In this document: positions 1 to 8,880 of the stretch, one piece after another | Position numbering within the stretch: the first letter of the stretch is position 1 | How the letters are laid out: each line of letters starts with the position of its first letter | DNA from: Pulveribacter suum | GTDB lineage: Bacteria; Pseudomonadota; Gammaproteobacteria; Burkholderiales; Burkholderiaceae_C | DNA: 64,000 nucleotides | Assembly: GCF_003013695.1 (NCBI RefSeq) | Contig: NZ_CP027792.1 | Location: 2,748,501 to 2,812,500, forward strand | Direction of reading: 5' to 3' | Translations under genes and position numbers: made by a program | The notes under the pieces: model-generated | The model's input: the letters and a program-made list of their open reading frames with translations, nothing else | Told to the model about the DNA's origin: nothing | The model's database searches: none

Positions 1-994
1 CACCCCCGTCAAGTTCGGCATCAGCTTCACGGCCACGCTGTTCAACCAGGCCGGCGCGCTGGTCAACGTCTATACCGACGGCAGCGTGCAGATCAACCAC
101 GGCGGCGCAGAGATGGGCCAGGGCCTGCACACCAAGGTGGCGCAGATCGTGGCCGACGAGCTGGGCGTGCCGCTTTCACGCGTGCTGGTCACCGCCAGCG
201 ACACCAGCAAGGTGCCCAACGCCAGCGCAACCGCTGCCTCCAGCGGCACCGACCTGAACGGCCGCGCCGCCCAGTACGCGGCGCGCACCATCCGCGACAA
301 CCTGGCGGCCTTCGTCTCCGGGCTGGACCGCTGCGGCGCCGGAGCCGTGCGCTTCGAGGGCGGGCAGGTGTTTTCGCCCAGCAACGTGCGCCGCTGGGAG
401 GACGTGGTCAAGGAGGCGTATGCCAACCGCATCCAGCTGTGGAGCGACGGCTTTTATCGCACGCCCAAGATCCACTACGACAAGACCACCCTCACGGGCC
501 GGCCGTTCTACTACTTCGCCTACGGCGCGGCCTGCACCGAGGTGGCCATCGACACCACCAGCGGCGAAAGCCGCGTGCTGGCCGTGGACATCCTGCACGA
601 CGTGGGCCGCAGCATCAACCCGGCCATCGACATCGGCCAGATCGAGGGCGGCTTCATCCAGGGCATGGGCTGGCTGACCACCGAGGAGCTGGTCTGGGAC
701 GAGCGCGGCCGCCTGGCCACGCACGCCCCCAGCACCTACAAGATCCCGGCCACGGGCGACGTGCCCAGGCACCTGAAGATCGCGCTGTGGCACGAGGCCA
801 ACCGCGAGGACAACGTGGGCGGCAGCAAGGCCGTGGGCGAGCCGCCCTTCATGCTGGCGGTGAGCGTCTATGAGGCACTGCGCAACGCGGTGGCCGCGGG
901 CCGGGGCGACGGGGCCGGCGCCGGCCAGGTCGCCCTCACGGCCCCGGCCACCGCCGAAAACGTGCTGCGCGCGCTGGGGCGGGTGGCGGACTGA
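1..994 (+). CDS. xdhB: Xanthine dehydrogenase large (molybdopterin) subunit, C-terminal part
   Basis: This is the last ~330 residues of the molybdopterin-binding subunit that hydroxylates hypoxanthine and xanthine to urate. The gene enters from the left edge, with its frame starting at base 2. Visible family motifs are the cofactor loop GGAEMGQG (about 105-128), ASSGTDLNG (about 238-261), and GSKAVGEPP near 823-847, whose glutamate is the conserved catalytic base. Full family members are near 780 residues, so more than half lies outside the window. It ends at a TGA and is followed by a dispersed repeat and a convergent gene. The assignment is firm. The choice between XdhB and a related aldehyde oxidase rests on the missing N-terminal half and the unseen xdhA/xdhC neighbours. 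Confidence 0.9.
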   Translation, partial: TPVKFGISFTATLFNQAGALVNVYTDGSVQINHGGAEMGQGLHTKVAQIVADELGVPLSRVLVTASDTSKVPNASATAASSGTDLNGRAAQYAARTIRDNLAAFVSGLDRCGAGAVRFEGGQVFSPSNVRRWEDVVKEAYANRIQLWSDGFYRTPKIHYDKTTLTGRPFYYFAYGAACTEVAIDTTSGESRVLAVDILHDVGRSINPAIDIGQIEGGFIQGMGWLTTEELVWDERGRLATHAPSTYKIPATGDVPRHLKIALWHEANREDNVGGSKAVGEPPFMLAVSVYEALRNAVAAGRGDGAGAGQVALTAPATAENVLRALGRVAD

Positions 995-1009
995 CCAGCC
1001 GATTCGAGC

Positions 1010-1066
1010 ATCAAATCAGGCTGAAACCCTTGTCAGTCAAGCGCCAGCAGCTATATAAATAATAGC
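1010..1066 (-). repeat. Dispersed ~58-bp repeat, copy 1
   Basis: Reverse-orientation copy of the family whose core is AGCTGCTGGCGCTTG. It lies between the convergent ends of xdhB and the diguanylate cyclase gene and keeps both the CTATT-type upstream part and the CCTGATTTGAT-type end. Confidence 0.75.
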
Positions 1067-1083
1067 AACGACCCTGCCGGGCT

Positions 1084-3333
1084 TCAGGGTGCCTGGCCCT
1101 CGGCCTGCGGCGGGGGCGCCACGCGGCGCACCTCCACCCGGTTGCGCCCGGCGCGCTTGGCCGCATAGCAGGCCATGTCGGCGGCATAGACCAGCGGCGC
1201 CACCTCGCACAGGCCAGCCGGCAGCGGCACCAGGCCGATGCTCAGCCCCAGGGTGAAGCTGCGCCCGCCATAGGCCGGCTCCCAGGCCTGCACGGCGGCG
1301 CGCAGCTGCTCGGCCACGGCCTGGCCGCGCGCGGGGGTGGCGCCGGGCAGCACCACGGCGAATTCGTCGCCGCCCAGGCGCGCCGCCCAGCCCATCTGGC
1401 GCACCTCGGACTCCAGCAGCCGCGCCAGGTGGCGCAGCACGTCGTCGCCGGCGTCGTGGCCGGCCACGTCGTTGATGACGGTGAAGTGGTCCAGGTCCAG
1501 GAACAGCAGCACGCCGCTGCCGTCCTCGCCGTACAGCCCGGGCGCGGCGCGCGCAGGCCGCGGGGCGCGGCCGCGCTCGGCCCGGGCCGCCAGCAGGGCC
1601 TGCAGGCGCTGCTCGAAGGCGGCGCGGTGCGGCAGCAAGGTCAGGCTGTCGTGATCGCCCTTCCAGTCGGGCTGCTGGCGCGCGTCGCGCGTGGCGGTGC
1701 AGTCCTCCAGGACCCACACGGTGCCCCGGTCGGGCTCGCCGGCGTGGATCAGCTGGCCCTGGGCGCGCACCCACAGCACGCCACCGTCGCGGCGCAAGAG
1801 CGGCAATTCGCCATCGAAGGCGCCGTGGGCGGCGAACTGCGCGCGCACCTGCCGCGCCATGCTGCCGACCTCGCCGCTGGCCGGCGCCAGCAGGTCCAGC
1901 AGGTCGCGCCCGCACAGCTCGGCCGGGGTGTAGTCCAGCAGGCGGCAGGCCTGCAGGCTGACCACCTCCACGCGCTCGGCGCGCGTCACGGCGATGCCCA
2001 GGGGCACGTGGGCCAGCACCGCCTGCAGCTGGCGCAGCAGGGCCTGCGAGTCCTGCTCGTGCGCGCGGCGGTGGGCCAGCAGCCGGGCGCACACGCGCAC
2101 CACGTCGTCCACCTCGCCGGGCGAGCGCGGCCAGGCGGCGCCGCCTTCTGCCGGGGGCGGCGCTGCGGGCAGGCCCGGCTCGGCCTGCAGCAGCTGCATC
2201 GCCCGCTGGCGCAGCTGCGCCAGGGGGCGGGCCAGCCAGACCAGCGCCGCCAGCGCCAGCAGGCACATGGCCAGCGTGGCGGCGGCGGCCAGGGCCCAGG
2301 CGCGCCGCTGCGCGCCCTGCACCGGCGCCAGCAGCGCCTGCGCATTGGTGACGCGCGCCACCATCCACTGCGGCATGGGCACGCTGGCCAGGCTGACCAC
2401 GTAGCCCGAGCGCAGCTCGGTCATCTCGTCGCTGCTGCCCAGCGGCTTGCCGCGGCTGCGCCAGCGCTCGTATGCCTCGGCCAGGCCGGGCTCGTCGAGC
2501 ACGTCGCCCAGCACGCGCTCGGGCTGCGGGTGCGAAAGGATGACCCCGTCGCGCGTGAACACCACCAGCCGTGACTCCGGCCGCGCCGGCAGCGCCAGCG
2601 AGTGCGGCAGCAGCCCCTGCGACTGCAGCCGCAGCACTCCGGCCACCGCGCCAATCACCCGGCCCTCGCCGCGCAGCAGGGGCACGGTGAACATGACGCG
2701 CGCGTCCTGCCCCGTGGTGCCGATCAGCTCGGACACCAGCGGCTTGCCGTCCACCAGGGTGCGCCGCAGGTGGTCGCGTTCGGCCGGGTCCAGCGCGGAG
2801 GCGGCCTCCAGCTGGCCGTAGCGCAGGTTCACGCTCAGCTGCCCGTCCTTGCGCGCGACCTGCATGGCGTCGAAAAAACGCACCGCCGGCAGGCCCTGCT
2901 GCAGCAGCCATTCCAGCGATGCGGGCGACTCGAGCATGGACGGCGCGATGCTCTCGGCCAAGGTGGCCAGCACCTTCTGGCTTTGCTCGATCTTGCTGGC
3001 CAGCAGCCGGGCCACCAGCTCCACCTCGTCGCCTTGCTGCACCACCAGGCGCTGCATGGCGTCCTGCGCGGCGGCGCGCCAGACCAGCCAGCCGGCCAGG
3101 GCGCCGGCCCCCGCCACGGCCAGCACGGCCACCAGCAGCAGCCGGCGCATCAGGGGGCCGGGGAACCAGCCCGACAGGCCGTCGGGCCCGCCGCCGTCCT
3201 CGTCCTCCTGCAACTCATCGGCCAGCAGCTCGTCGGTCAGCGGGGGCAGCACGGCGCCGGCCGCAAAACGCTGCGCCGGTGCGCCCGCGGGCAGCGGCGC
3301 GTGCAGGGCGGCGGCGTGTTCGGGGGGCGTCAT
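1084..3333 (-). CDS. Membrane diguanylate cyclase (Cache-PAS-GGDEF)
   Basis: Inner-membrane sensor that probably makes cyclic di-GMP from two GTP. I start it at the ATG at 3333 because GGAG lies five bases upstream; the frame stays open further but without a comparable site. In the 749-residue product, one membrane helix (about 63-85) and a second (about 345-368) bracket a periplasmic Cache-like sensor. A PAS-like region (about 435-550) follows, then the cyclase domain with DSLT near 562 and an intact GGDEF at 654-658. The inhibitory site expected just upstream (RxxD) reads RQMG at 645-648, so product feedback is probably absent. No EAL domain is present. The ligand is unknown. Confidence 0.88.
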   Translation of the reverse strand: MTPPEHAAALHAPLPAGAPAQRFAAGAVLPPLTDELLADELQEDEDGGGPDGLSGWFPGPLMRRLLLVAVLAVAGAGALAGWLVWRAAAQDAMQRLVVQQGDEVELVARLLASKIEQSQKVLATLAESIAPSMLESPASLEWLLQQGLPAVRFFDAMQVARKDGQLSVNLRYGQLEAASALDPAERDHLRRTLVDGKPLVSELIGTTGQDARVMFTVPLLRGEGRVIGAVAGVLRLQSQGLLPHSLALPARPESRLVVFTRDGVILSHPQPERVLGDVLDEPGLAEAYERWRSRGKPLGSSDEMTELRSGYVVSLASVPMPQWMVARVTNAQALLAPVQGAQRRAWALAAAATLAMCLLALAALVWLARPLAQLRQRAMQLLQAEPGLPAAPPPAEGGAAWPRSPGEVDDVVRVCARLLAHRRAHEQDSQALLRQLQAVLAHVPLGIAVTRAERVEVVSLQACRLLDYTPAELCGRDLLDLLAPASGEVGSMARQVRAQFAAHGAFDGELPLLRRDGGVLWVRAQGQLIHAGEPDRGTVWVLEDCTATRDARQQPDWKGDHDSLTLLPHRAAFEQRLQALLAARAERGRAPRPARAAPGLYGEDGSGVLLFLDLDHFTVINDVAGHDAGDDVLRHLARLLESEVRQMGWAARLGGDEFAVVLPGATPARGQAVAEQLRAAVQAWEPAYGGRSFTLGLSIGLVPLPAGLCEVAPLVYAADMACYAAKRAGRNRVEVRRVAPPPQAEGQAP

Positions 3334-3505
3334 GCGTGCTCCGAAGGGGGAGCACCGGTGCCGATGGCGAAGAAAAAGAAGGGCGTGGCGCGGAACATGG
3401 GACGGGGGCTGCTGGCCCGCAGCGTGCCGTGCGGGCGCCGACCAATATACGCAGCGCCCCAGGTCCCTCGTTTGGGGTACAACCCTTGAAGCCGGAGAGG
3501 AAAAC

Positions 3506-3527
3506 CCTGTCGGAAAAATCCGACAGG
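3506..3527. other. Perfect 9-bp hairpin, CCTGTCGGA / TCCGACAGG
   Basis: Nine paired bases around an AAAA loop, lying between the cyclase start and the end of the Crp/Fnr gene. No clear T-run follows on the leftward strand, so it could be a weak terminator for the regulator or an operator-like dyad. Function unresolved. Confidence 0.4.
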
Positions 3528-3560
3528 CAGGCACCCGCCCGGGGCGCGCCGGCCGGCCGC

Positions 3561-4184
3561 TCAGCCGCCGGCCACCAGGCGCAGCGCGCGCGGCTGCGGC
3601 AGGTTGAGCACGTTGCCCGTGCCGGCGATCAGCCCGTGCTCGCGCAGCTGGCGCAGCACGCGCGACAGCGTCTCGGGGGCGATGCCCAGCTGCGCGGCGA
3701 TCAGCCGCTTGCGCTGGTGCAGGGTGACGCGCAGGCCGCCGTCATCGGTGCTGTGCGCGTGGCGCAGCAGCCACTGGGCGCAGCGCGCCTCTGCATCCTG
3801 CGCCAGGCGGCTGACGGCCAGCTCGGTCTGGCGGCAGTAGCCGGTGGCCATGTCGCGCAGCAGGATCTGCGCCGACTCGGGCAGCTGCTCCAGGCCGCGG
3901 CGAAAGTCCTCCAGCGGCACGCGGCGCAGCTGCACGCGCGTGTCGGCGACGATGTCCACGGCGCTGGGCTGGTCCAGCAGCGCGGTGGCCGCGTCCAGCC
4001 AGGAAGGGCCCTCCACCACGCCCAGCTGGTGGCGCATGATGCCCTCCTCGCGCACGCCCATCAGCACGCGGCCGCTGTCCAGGTACAGCACGGAGAACGG
4101 TTGCTGGTGGCGCTCGCGCAGCACTTCACCCGCGGCGGCCACCTCGATCTGGGCGGATGGTTCGGAGGACGGGAGGGGCAACAT
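3561..4184 (-). CDS. Crp/Fnr family transcriptional regulator
   Basis: A 207-residue DNA-binding regulator. The N-terminal ~130 residues look like a cyclic-nucleotide-type beta-roll (LDSGRVLMGVREEGIM, then a region ending LRRVPLEDF). The C-terminal part holds a winged helix whose recognition region reads IAAQLGIAPETLSRVLRQL (about 165-183). The cysteine cluster that binds the FNR iron-sulfur centre is absent: only two cysteines are seen, both in the second half. An oxygen-sensing FNR role is therefore unlikely, and the effector is unknown. No good ribosome site precedes the ATG, so the start is less certain than the frame. It diverges from the porin gene. Confidence 0.82.
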   Translation of the reverse strand: MLPLPSSEPSAQIEVAAAGEVLRERHQQPFSVLYLDSGRVLMGVREEGIMRHQLGVVEGPSWLDAATALLDQPSAVDIVADTRVQLRRVPLEDFRRGLEQLPESAQILLRDMATGYCRQTELAVSRLAQDAEARCAQWLLRHAHSTDDGGLRVTLHQRKRLIAAQLGIAPETLSRVLRQLREHGLIAGTGNVLNLPQPRALRLVAGG

Positions 4185-4333
4185 GCAGGCAAATGTGCCG
4201 CCCCGGCGCCCCGGGCGCTTTGAGCAATATCAAAAACGCGCGGCACGGCCCGCACGGCCGGCCGCTTCCCCCACAATAGCCGCGGGCCGCAGCGCCCGCA
4301 CTTTTACAGCCCAGATTCCCAAGGAACCCCACC

Positions 4334-5353
4334 ATGCACCGCAAACTGCTCACGCTGGCCGCGCTCTTGTGCGCGGGCGGCGTTCAAGCGCAAGGCTCTG
4401 TCCAGCTCACCGGCCTGGTTGACGTCTATGCCGGCTCGATGAAGGCGCCGGGCGACGCCAGCCGCACCGCGGTGCTGGGCAGCGGCGGCCTGACCACTTC
4501 GTGGTTCGGCTTCACCGGCACGGAGGATCTGGGCGGTGGCCTGAAGGCCGGCTTTGCCCTGACCTCCTTCATGCGCGCGGACACGGGCGCGCCCGGCCGC
4601 TTCAACGGCGACCCGTTCTTCTCGCGCGACGCCAACGTCAGCCTGTCGGGCGGCTTCGGCACGGTGCGCCTGGGCCGCTGGATGGCGCCCAACTTCCTGC
4701 CCTCGGTGCTGGCCAACCCGCTGGGCGACTCGTTCACGTTCTCGCCGCTGATCGTGCACAAGAACGTCGGCATCCGCGATCCGCTGCGCTGGGCGCCCAC
4801 CACGCCGGCCGACACTGGCTGGAGCAACCAGATCGCCTATTCCACGCCCGACATCGGCGGCTTCAAGGCCAACCTGCAGTACCAGTTCGGCGAGCAGGCG
4901 GGCGACAACGGCAAGAAGAACGTCGGCGCCAACTTCTTCTACGCCGGCGGCCCGCTGCTGCTGACCGGCTACTACGAGCGCGTGCAGATCGGCAACCCCG
5001 GCCAGGGCGCCTACCTGGGCACCACCAGGAAGGACTGGATGCTGGGCGCCGCCTATGACTTGCAGGCTGCCAAGCCCTACCTGAGCTACGGCCAGGCCGA
5101 GGACGAGCAGCTGCCGGGCAAGGCCAGGACGCTGCAGGTCGGCGTGGCGGTGCCGCTGGGCGCGGGCAAGGTGCTGGCCTCGTGGGCCAAGACCGACCTG
5201 ACGGCCGGCGACGTCAACCGCAAGACGCTGACCGTGGGCTACGACCACCACCTGTCCAAGCGCACCGACGTGTACGCCATGGTCATGAACGACAAGATCA
5301 CCAACCTGAGCACCGGCAACAGCGTCGGACTGGGCATCCGCCACCGCTTCTGA
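4334..5353 (+). CDS. Outer-membrane general porin
   Basis: A 339-residue trimeric beta-barrel porin of the betaproteobacterial OmpC/Bordetella type, which lets small hydrophilic solutes cross the outer membrane. The signal peptide is residues 1-19, with cleavage after GVQA. The mature part begins SVQLTGLVDVYAGS, a typical first strand. Family features are TTSWFGFTGTEDLGGGLKAGF (split over two strands), SRDANVSLSGGFGTVRLGR, and a C-terminal strand ending GLGIRHRF, with the terminal phenylalanine needed for barrel assembly. AAGGAA precedes the ATG. A stem-loop terminator follows. Substrate selectivity cannot be read from the sequence. Confidence 0.93.
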   Translation: MHRKLLTLAALLCAGGVQAQGSVQLTGLVDVYAGSMKAPGDASRTAVLGSGGLTTSWFGFTGTEDLGGGLKAGFALTSFMRADTGAPGRFNGDPFFSRDANVSLSGGFGTVRLGRWMAPNFLPSVLANPLGDSFTFSPLIVHKNVGIRDPLRWAPTTPADTGWSNQIAYSTPDIGGFKANLQYQFGEQAGDNGKKNVGANFFYAGGPLLLTGYYERVQIGNPGQGAYLGTTRKDWMLGAAYDLQAAKPYLSYGQAEDEQLPGKARTLQVGVAVPLGAGKVLASWAKTDLTAGDVNRKTLTVGYDHHLSKRTDVYAMVMNDKITNLSTGNSVGLGIRHRF

Positions 5354-5371
5354 GCGCCAGCGGGGTTGGAG

Positions 5372-5410
5372 AAGCCACGCAGCGCAACCCGCCGCGTGGC
5401 TTTTGCTTTT
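5372..5410 (+). terminator. Rho-independent terminator of the porin gene
   Basis: AAGCCACGC pairs perfectly with GCGTGGCTT across a 13-base loop and runs into TTTTGCTTTT. It begins 19 bases after the porin stop. Confidence 0.8.
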
Positions 5411-5424
5411 GTCCTGGCGCAATA

Positions 5425-5487
5425 GGGGTCCAAACAGGCCCCAGCGCCCGTCAGGCAAGCGCCAGCAGCTCACCTTTCAATAGCATC
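5425..5487 (-). repeat. Dispersed repeat, copy 2
   Basis: Reverse-orientation copy with AAGCGCCAGCAGCT in its core and AATAGCA at its end, sitting between the porin terminator and the HIT gene. Confidence 0.75.
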
Positions 5488-5503
5488 AACCAAAAGGACC
5501 GCC

Positions 5504-5941
5504 ATGCCCATGTTCGTGGACACCTCGCCGCCCGGCGAGTGCATCTTTTGCCGCCTGGCGGCGCGCGAGATTCCCGCCGCCCTGGTGTTTGAGGACGACC
5601 AGACCCTGGCCTTCATGGACATCGGCCAGGTCACCCCCGGCCACGTGCTGGTGGCCACGCGCCGCCATGCCGCCACCCTGACCGACGTGACGCCCGAGGA
5701 GGCCGCTGCCGTCATGCAGACCGCGCACCGCGTGGCGCGCGCCGTGCAGGCCGCGTTCGACCCGCCCGGGCTGACGCTGCTGCAGGCCAACGGCGCCGTG
5801 GGCGGGCAGACGGTGGGGCACTTTCACATGCACGTGGTGCCGCGCCATGCGGACGACGGCATCGCCCTGACCTGGCCGCGCAAGGAGCCGGGCGCGGCCG
5901 TGCTGCAGGACTACGCGGCCCGGCTGCGCGCGGCGCTGTGA
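5504..5941 (+). CDS. HIT family nucleotide-binding hydrolase
   Basis: A 145-residue cytosolic histidine-triad protein of the Hint branch, expected to hydrolyse nucleoside phosphoramidates or similar mononucleotide conjugates. The zinc-type motif CIFC is at about 14-17, and the histidine triad reads [10 protein letters not shown] near residues 107-116, with the middle histidines forming the active site. AAGGA precedes the ATG at 5504; a second in-frame ATG two codons later is possible. It lies 52 bases before miaA on the same strand. The in vivo substrate is unknown, as for most of the family. Confidence 0.92.
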   Translation: MPMFVDTSPPGECIFCRLAAREIPAALVFEDDQTLAFMDIGQVTPGHVLVATRRHAATLTDVTPEEAAAVMQTAHRVARAVQAAFDPPGLTLLQANGAVGGQTVGHFHMHVVPRHADDGIALTWPRKEPGAAVLQDYAARLRAAL

Positions 5942-5993
5942 CGGCCGGCCCGCTTCGCTCCTGCAGCCCCCGCCTTTTGCCGCGCCCAGCCCG

Positions 5994-6974
5994 ATGACCA
6001 CCACCGCGCCCCTGCCCGCCATGGCCCTGGCCGGCCCCACTGCTTCGGGCAAGACGGCCGGCGCGCTGGCGATTGCCGCCGCGCTGGCGCCGCGCGTGCC
6101 GGTGGAGATCATCAGCGTCGATTCGGCCCTGGTCTATCGCGGCATGGACATCGGCACCGCCAAGCCCACGCAGCAAGAGCGGGCCACCGTGCCGCACCAC
6201 CTGATCGACATCCGCGACCCGCGCGAGGCCTACAGCGCCGCCGAGTTCGTGCAGGACGCCACGCGGCTGATCGCCCAGATCCAGGCCCGCGGCGCGCTGC
6301 CGCTGCTGGTGGGCGGCACCATGCTGTACTTCAAGGCGCTGATGGACGGCATCGACGACATGCCGCCAGCCGACCCCGCCGTGCGCGCGCGGCTGGATGC
6401 ACAGGCCGCCGCCATCGGCTGGCCAGCCATGCACGCCGAGCTGGCCCGCATCGACCCGCCCACGGCCGCGCGGCTGGCCCCCGGCGACAGCCAGCGCATC
6501 CAGCGCGCGCTGGAGGTGTGGCACCTGTCGGGCCGTCCGCTGTCGAGCTTTCACACTACAAAAACAATAGCTGCCAGCGCAAGCCCCATCGGCCCTGGAG
6601 CCCTTTTTTCTTTGGAACCACAAGACCGCGCCTGGCTGCACACCCGCATTGCCGAGCGCTTCGCCGCCATGCTGGCCGCGGGCTTTCTGGACGAAGTCAC
6701 GCGCCTGCGCGCACGCGGCGACCTGCACCCCGACCTGCCCAGCATGCGCTGCGTGGGCTACCGCCAGGCATGGCAGTCGCTGGACGGCACCTGCCCCATG
6801 GCCAGCCTGGCTGAGCGCGGCATCGCCGCCACGCGCCAGCTGGCCAAGCGGCAGATCACCTGGTTGCGCGGCATGCCGCAGCGCCACGTGATCGCCTGCG
6901 ACCAGCCAGGCGCCACCCAGGCACTGGTGCAGGCCGTGGGCCAGCACCTGCACAGCAACCGGGCCGGGCCGTGA
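5994..6974 (+). CDS. miaA: tRNA dimethylallyltransferase
   Basis: Transfers the dimethylallyl group to N6 of A37 in tRNAs that read codons starting with U. The 326-residue protein has the P-loop GPTASGKT at about 13-20, the [16 protein letters not shown] substrate region, the HHLID motif and the C-terminal KRQITWLRG. The part between GRPLSSF and [12 protein letters not shown] is encoded by a copy of the dispersed repeat (6555-6613). It reads without a stop and falls in a stretch where homologues vary in length, so the enzyme is probably still active. The stop overlaps the GTG of the next gene (GTGA), indicating translational coupling to the ABC ATPase. Confidence 0.95.
   Translation: MTTTAPLPAMALAGPTASGKTAGALAIAAALAPRVPVEIISVDSALVYRGMDIGTAKPTQQERATVPHHLIDIRDPREAYSAAEFVQDATRLIAQIQARGALPLLVGGTMLYFKALMDGIDDMPPADPAVRARLDAQAAAIGWPAMHAELARIDPPTAARLAPGDSQRIQRALEVWHLSGRPLSSFHTTKTIAASASPIGPGALFSLEPQDRAWLHTRIAERFAAMLAAGFLDEVTRLRARGDLHPDLPSMRCVGYRQAWQSLDGTCPMASLAERGIAATRQLAKRQITWLRGMPQRHVIACDQPGATQALVQAVGQHLHSNRAGP
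6555..6613 (+). repeat. Dispersed repeat, copy 3, inside miaA
   Basis: Forward copy with the core AATAGCTGCCAGCGC, read in frame as residues [18 protein letters not shown] of MiaA. Confidence 0.7.
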
Positions 6975-7666
6975 CCGCCCCCGCGCTGCAGGTCAGCCAG
7001 CTGGCCAAGCACTACGGCGACGCGACCGTTTTTGCCCATGTCACCTTCAGCGTGGCGCCAGGCGAGTTCGTGGCCATCGTCGGCGACTCGGGCGTGGGCA
7101 AGTCCACGCTGCTCAACTGCCTGGCCGGGCTGGACCACTGGGACGCCGGCCGCATCACCCACAGCGCGGTGGACCTGGGGCCGCAGAGCGACACGCAGCG
7201 CGCCCTGTGGCGCCGCGCGCACGTGGGCTTCGTGTTCCAGGCCTTCCACGTGCTGCCGCACCTGTCCGTGGCGCAGAACGTGGCGCTGCCGCTGATGCTG
7301 CTGGGCCGCGTGGATGAGACGCGCGTCGCCCGCATGCTCGACGCCGTGGGGCTGCTAGGCCTGGGCGAGCGCCTGCCGCAGCAGCTCAGCGGCGGGCAGC
7401 TGCAGCGCGTGGCCATTGCCCGGGCGCTTATCCACCGCCCGCCCCTGCTGCTGGCCGACGAGCCCACCGGCAACCTCGACCCCGGCACCGCCGCGCGCGT
7501 GATGGACGCGCTGGTGGCCCAGACGCGCGAGCACGGCGCGGCGCTGGTGCTGGTCACGCATTCCGAAGCCGCCGCCGCGCGCGCCGACCGGGTGCTGCAC
7601 CTGACGGCAGGCGGTATCCGCGATGACAATGCCCGTTCACATGCCGCGCGCACGACGCCCTTGTAG
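6971..7666 (+). CDS. ABC transporter ATP-binding protein, LolD/AttE-like
   Basis: The 231-residue ATPase of an FtsX-type exporter; its partner is most likely the permease at 9452. Walker A is GDSGVGKST (about 38-46), the signature is LSGGQLQR, Walker B is [12 protein letters not shown] and the H-loop is VTHSEA, so all catalytic elements are present. The GTG start overlaps the miaA stop by four bases. LolD-type ATPases normally sit directly before their permease. Here two unrelated genes intervene, which is the reason for proposing an insertion. The tail after GGIRDDN has no recognisable family sequence. The substrate (lipoprotein, lipid or a lipocalin cargo) is not known. Confidence 0.9.
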   Translation: MTAPALQVSQLAKHYGDATVFAHVTFSVAPGEFVAIVGDSGVGKSTLLNCLAGLDHWDAGRITHSAVDLGPQSDTQRALWRRAHVGFVFQAFHVLPHLSVAQNVALPLMLLGRVDETRVARMLDAVGLLGLGERLPQQLSGGQLQRVAIARALIHRPPLLLADEPTGNLDPGTAARVMDALVAQTREHGAALVLVTHSEAAAARADRVLHLTAGGIRDDNARSHAARTTPL

Positions 7667-7683
7667 ACCGCCCTGGATCCTTC

Positions 7684-8880
7684 ATGCAAATCGAATCGAT
7701 CGAAATCCGCAACTACCGGCTGTTTCGCCACGTCAAGATGGACCACATCCCGCGCCTGTGCGTACTGGTGGGCGCCAACGGCACGGGCAAGACGACGCTT
7801 TTCGATGTCTTCTCGTTCCTCAAGGATGCGCTATCGATGAATGTGGGGAAGGCCGTCTCCAAGCGCGGGGGATACCGCGAGGTGGCCAGCAGAGGTTTCG
7901 GCCACGAGCCCATCGAAATCACGCTGCAGTTCCGCATGGACATCACCGGCAAGGAACGGCTGGTGACCTACGCCCTGAAAATTGGCAATGACCGGGACGG
8001 ACGCCCTATCGTGGAGCGTGAAGTGTTGAGGTACAAGCGTGCCGCCTACGGTGCGCCATACCGGTTTCTGGATTTTTCTTGCGGCAAGGGCTATGCCATT
8101 ACCAACGAAGAGAATTTCTCCAAACCGGACGAAGAACTTGATCGAGAAGAGCAGGAGCTGGATTCGCCGGACATCCTCGCCATCAAAGGGCTCGGGCAGT
8201 TCGACAAATTCAAGGCGGCCAGCGCTTTCCGGTTGATGATCGAAAATTGGCACATCTCCGATTTCCATGTTTCGGAAGCGCGCCCCAGCCAGGAATACGG
8301 GGTCGAAGAACACCTTTCCACGCGCGGCGACAACCTCCCGCTGGTAGCGAATTACCTGTTTGAACACCATCGAGACCGTTTTGACCGCGTGCTGGATTCC
8401 ATGCAGCGCCGCGTGCCTGGTGTCTCCGTGGTTGAGCCCCGTCAGACGGAAGACGGCCGCCTGGTCCTGCGTTTCCAGGACGGCAGCTTCAAGGACCCGT
8501 TCATCGCCCGGTACGTGTCGGACGGCACGATCAAGATGTTCGCCTATCTGATTTTGCTGAACGACCCCAAGCCTTACCCCCTGCTGGCCGTCGAGGAGCC
8601 GGAAAACCAGCTTTACCCGGACCTGCTGCCAGAGCTGGCCGAAGAGTTCCGGGACTACGCGCGCCGGGGCGGGCAGGTGTTCATCTCCACCCATTCGCCC
8701 GACTTCCTCAATGCCGTGGAGCTGCAGGAAATTTACTGCCTGCGCAAGGAAAACGGCTTCACGTCCATCACCAGCGCCCATGCGTCGCCTCATCTGCGCG
8801 CGCTGGTGGAGGCGGGGGACTTACCAGGCTACCTGTGGAAGCAAGGCTGGTTCGACCAGTTGCACAGGAACCCAGGCTGA
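7684..8880 (+). CDS. AAA family ATPase (RecF/OLD-like), partner of a DUF4276 protein
   Basis: A 398-residue ABC/SMC-type ATPase. It opens with IESIEIRNYRLFRHVKM, typical of RecF/OLD-like enzymes. Walker A is GANGTGKTT (30-38); a degenerate signature YVSDGTIKMFAYL precedes Walker B LLAVEEPENQLYP (about 300-312), and the H-loop is STHSPDF. The middle ~150 residues are charged and variable. Base composition is visibly more A/T-rich than in the flanking exporter genes. It overlaps the next gene by one base (TGATG), so the two proteins are made together. ATPases of this kind paired with a TOPRIM-like partner occur in several phage-defence systems (OLD, PARIS, AbiL). The defence role here is inference from family and context, not shown. 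Confidence 0.85.
   Translation: MQIESIEIRNYRLFRHVKMDHIPRLCVLVGANGTGKTTLFDVFSFLKDALSMNVGKAVSKRGGYREVASRGFGHEPIEITLQFRMDITGKERLVTYALKIGNDRDGRPIVEREVLRYKRAAYGAPYRFLDFSCGKGYAITNEENFSKPDEELDREEQELDSPDILAIKGLGQFDKFKAASAFRLMIENWHISDFHVSEARPSQEYGVEEHLSTRGDNLPLVANYLFEHHRDRFDRVLDSMQRRVPGVSVVEPRQTEDGRLVLRFQDGSFKDPFIARYVSDGTIKMFAYLILLNDPKPYPLLAVEEPENQLYPDLLPELAEEFRDYARRGGQVFISTHSPDFLNAVELQEIYCLRKENGFTSITSAHASPHLRALVEAGDLPGYLWKQGWFDQLHRNPG

Noticed and set aside
4334..5353. Porin as part of a regulon with the adjacent Crp/Fnr gene
   Set aside because: They are divergent, but I could not find a clear TTGAT-N4-ATCAA type site in the gap, so no regulatory link is claimed.
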